The position numbers and the translations under genes are program-made. From CAMYLR01 sp039590215 (GTDB lineage Bacteria > Gemmatimonadota > Gemmatimonadetes > JACCXV01 > JAHWKZ01), in contig JBDHFX010000105.1 of NCBI GenBank assembly GCA_039590215.1, positions 1 to 5,726 of the forward strand: a stretch of DNA of 5,726 nt. The letters are read 5' to 3'. The notes beneath the pieces were generated by a model, which made no database searches, was not told where the DNA came from, and worked only from the letters and a program-made list of their open reading frames with translations. Positions within the stretch are counted from its first letter, which is position 1; the number at the start of each line of letters is the position of its first letter. Shown in pieces: positions 5,664-5,726 of the stretch.

Positions 5664-5726
5664 GCGCCCTTAGCTCAACTGGATAGAGCGCCAGACTACG
5701 GATCTGGAGGTTGGGGGTTCGACTCC
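5664..5726 (+). tRNA. tRNA-Arg (anticodon ACG), 3' end cut by the window
   Basis: The cloverleaf can be folded by hand. Acceptor 5' strand GCGCCCT is at 5664-5670, then TA. The D stem GCTC/GAGC is at 5673-5676 and 5686-5689, with the GG of the D loop at 5681-5682. The anticodon stem CCAGA/TCTGG is at 5691-5695 and 5703-5707, with loop CTACGGA, giving anticodon ACG at 5698-5700 (read as ICG after A34 deamination, decoding CGN arginine codons). The variable loop is five bases, then the T stem GGGGG (5713-5717) and loop TTCGACT follow. The window ends two bases into the 3' side of the T stem, so the last part and the acceptor 3' strand are missing. About 63 of roughly 77 bases are present. Confidence 0.95.

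Overview
The window is the 3' part of a GC-rich (roughly 60% by eye), tightly packed, all-plus-strand operon for aerobic respiration, followed by the start of a tRNA-Arg gene. The first two genes are the last two subunits of alternative complex III (ActE cytochrome c, cut at its 5' end, and the membrane subunit ActF). Alternative complex III replaces the bc1 complex in several Gram-negative-type phyla (Bacteroidota/Rhodothermota, Acidobacteriota, Gemmatimonadota, Myxococcota, Planctomycetota and others). The source is therefore most likely an aerobic bacterium from one of these groups. The sequence alone does not let me choose a phylum.

Layout: ActE (2-241, partial), ActF (238-1536), CtaA heme A synthase (1588-2484), CtaB heme O synthase (2481-3335), an ABC ATPase (3332-4279), its ABC-2 type permease (4269-5036), a DUF420/CtaM-like four-helix membrane protein (5033-5470), a 51-residue one-helix CcmD-like protein (5478-5633) and a tRNA-Arg(ACG) that runs off the right edge (5664-5726). 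Four junctions are stop/start overlaps of the ATGA/GTGA kind and a fifth is a longer overlap of 8-11 bases, so the chain is probably cotranscribed and translationally coupled. No intergenic stretch exceeds about 50 bases, and I see no convincing internal terminator.

How it fits together: quinol oxidised by alternative complex III passes electrons through ActE-type cytochromes to a heme-copper oxidase. CtaB farnesylates heme b to heme O, and CtaA oxidises heme O to heme A for that oxidase. DUF420/CtaM-type proteins are known to be needed for maturation of aa3-type oxidases in Firmicutes. The dedicated ABC exporter pair and the CcmD-like peptide in the same chain are the least explained parts. 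Their position suggests a role in cofactor or subunit handling for oxidase or cytochrome maturation. The oxidase structural genes themselves are not in the window. I found no mobile element, CRISPR array or clear sign of horizontal transfer.
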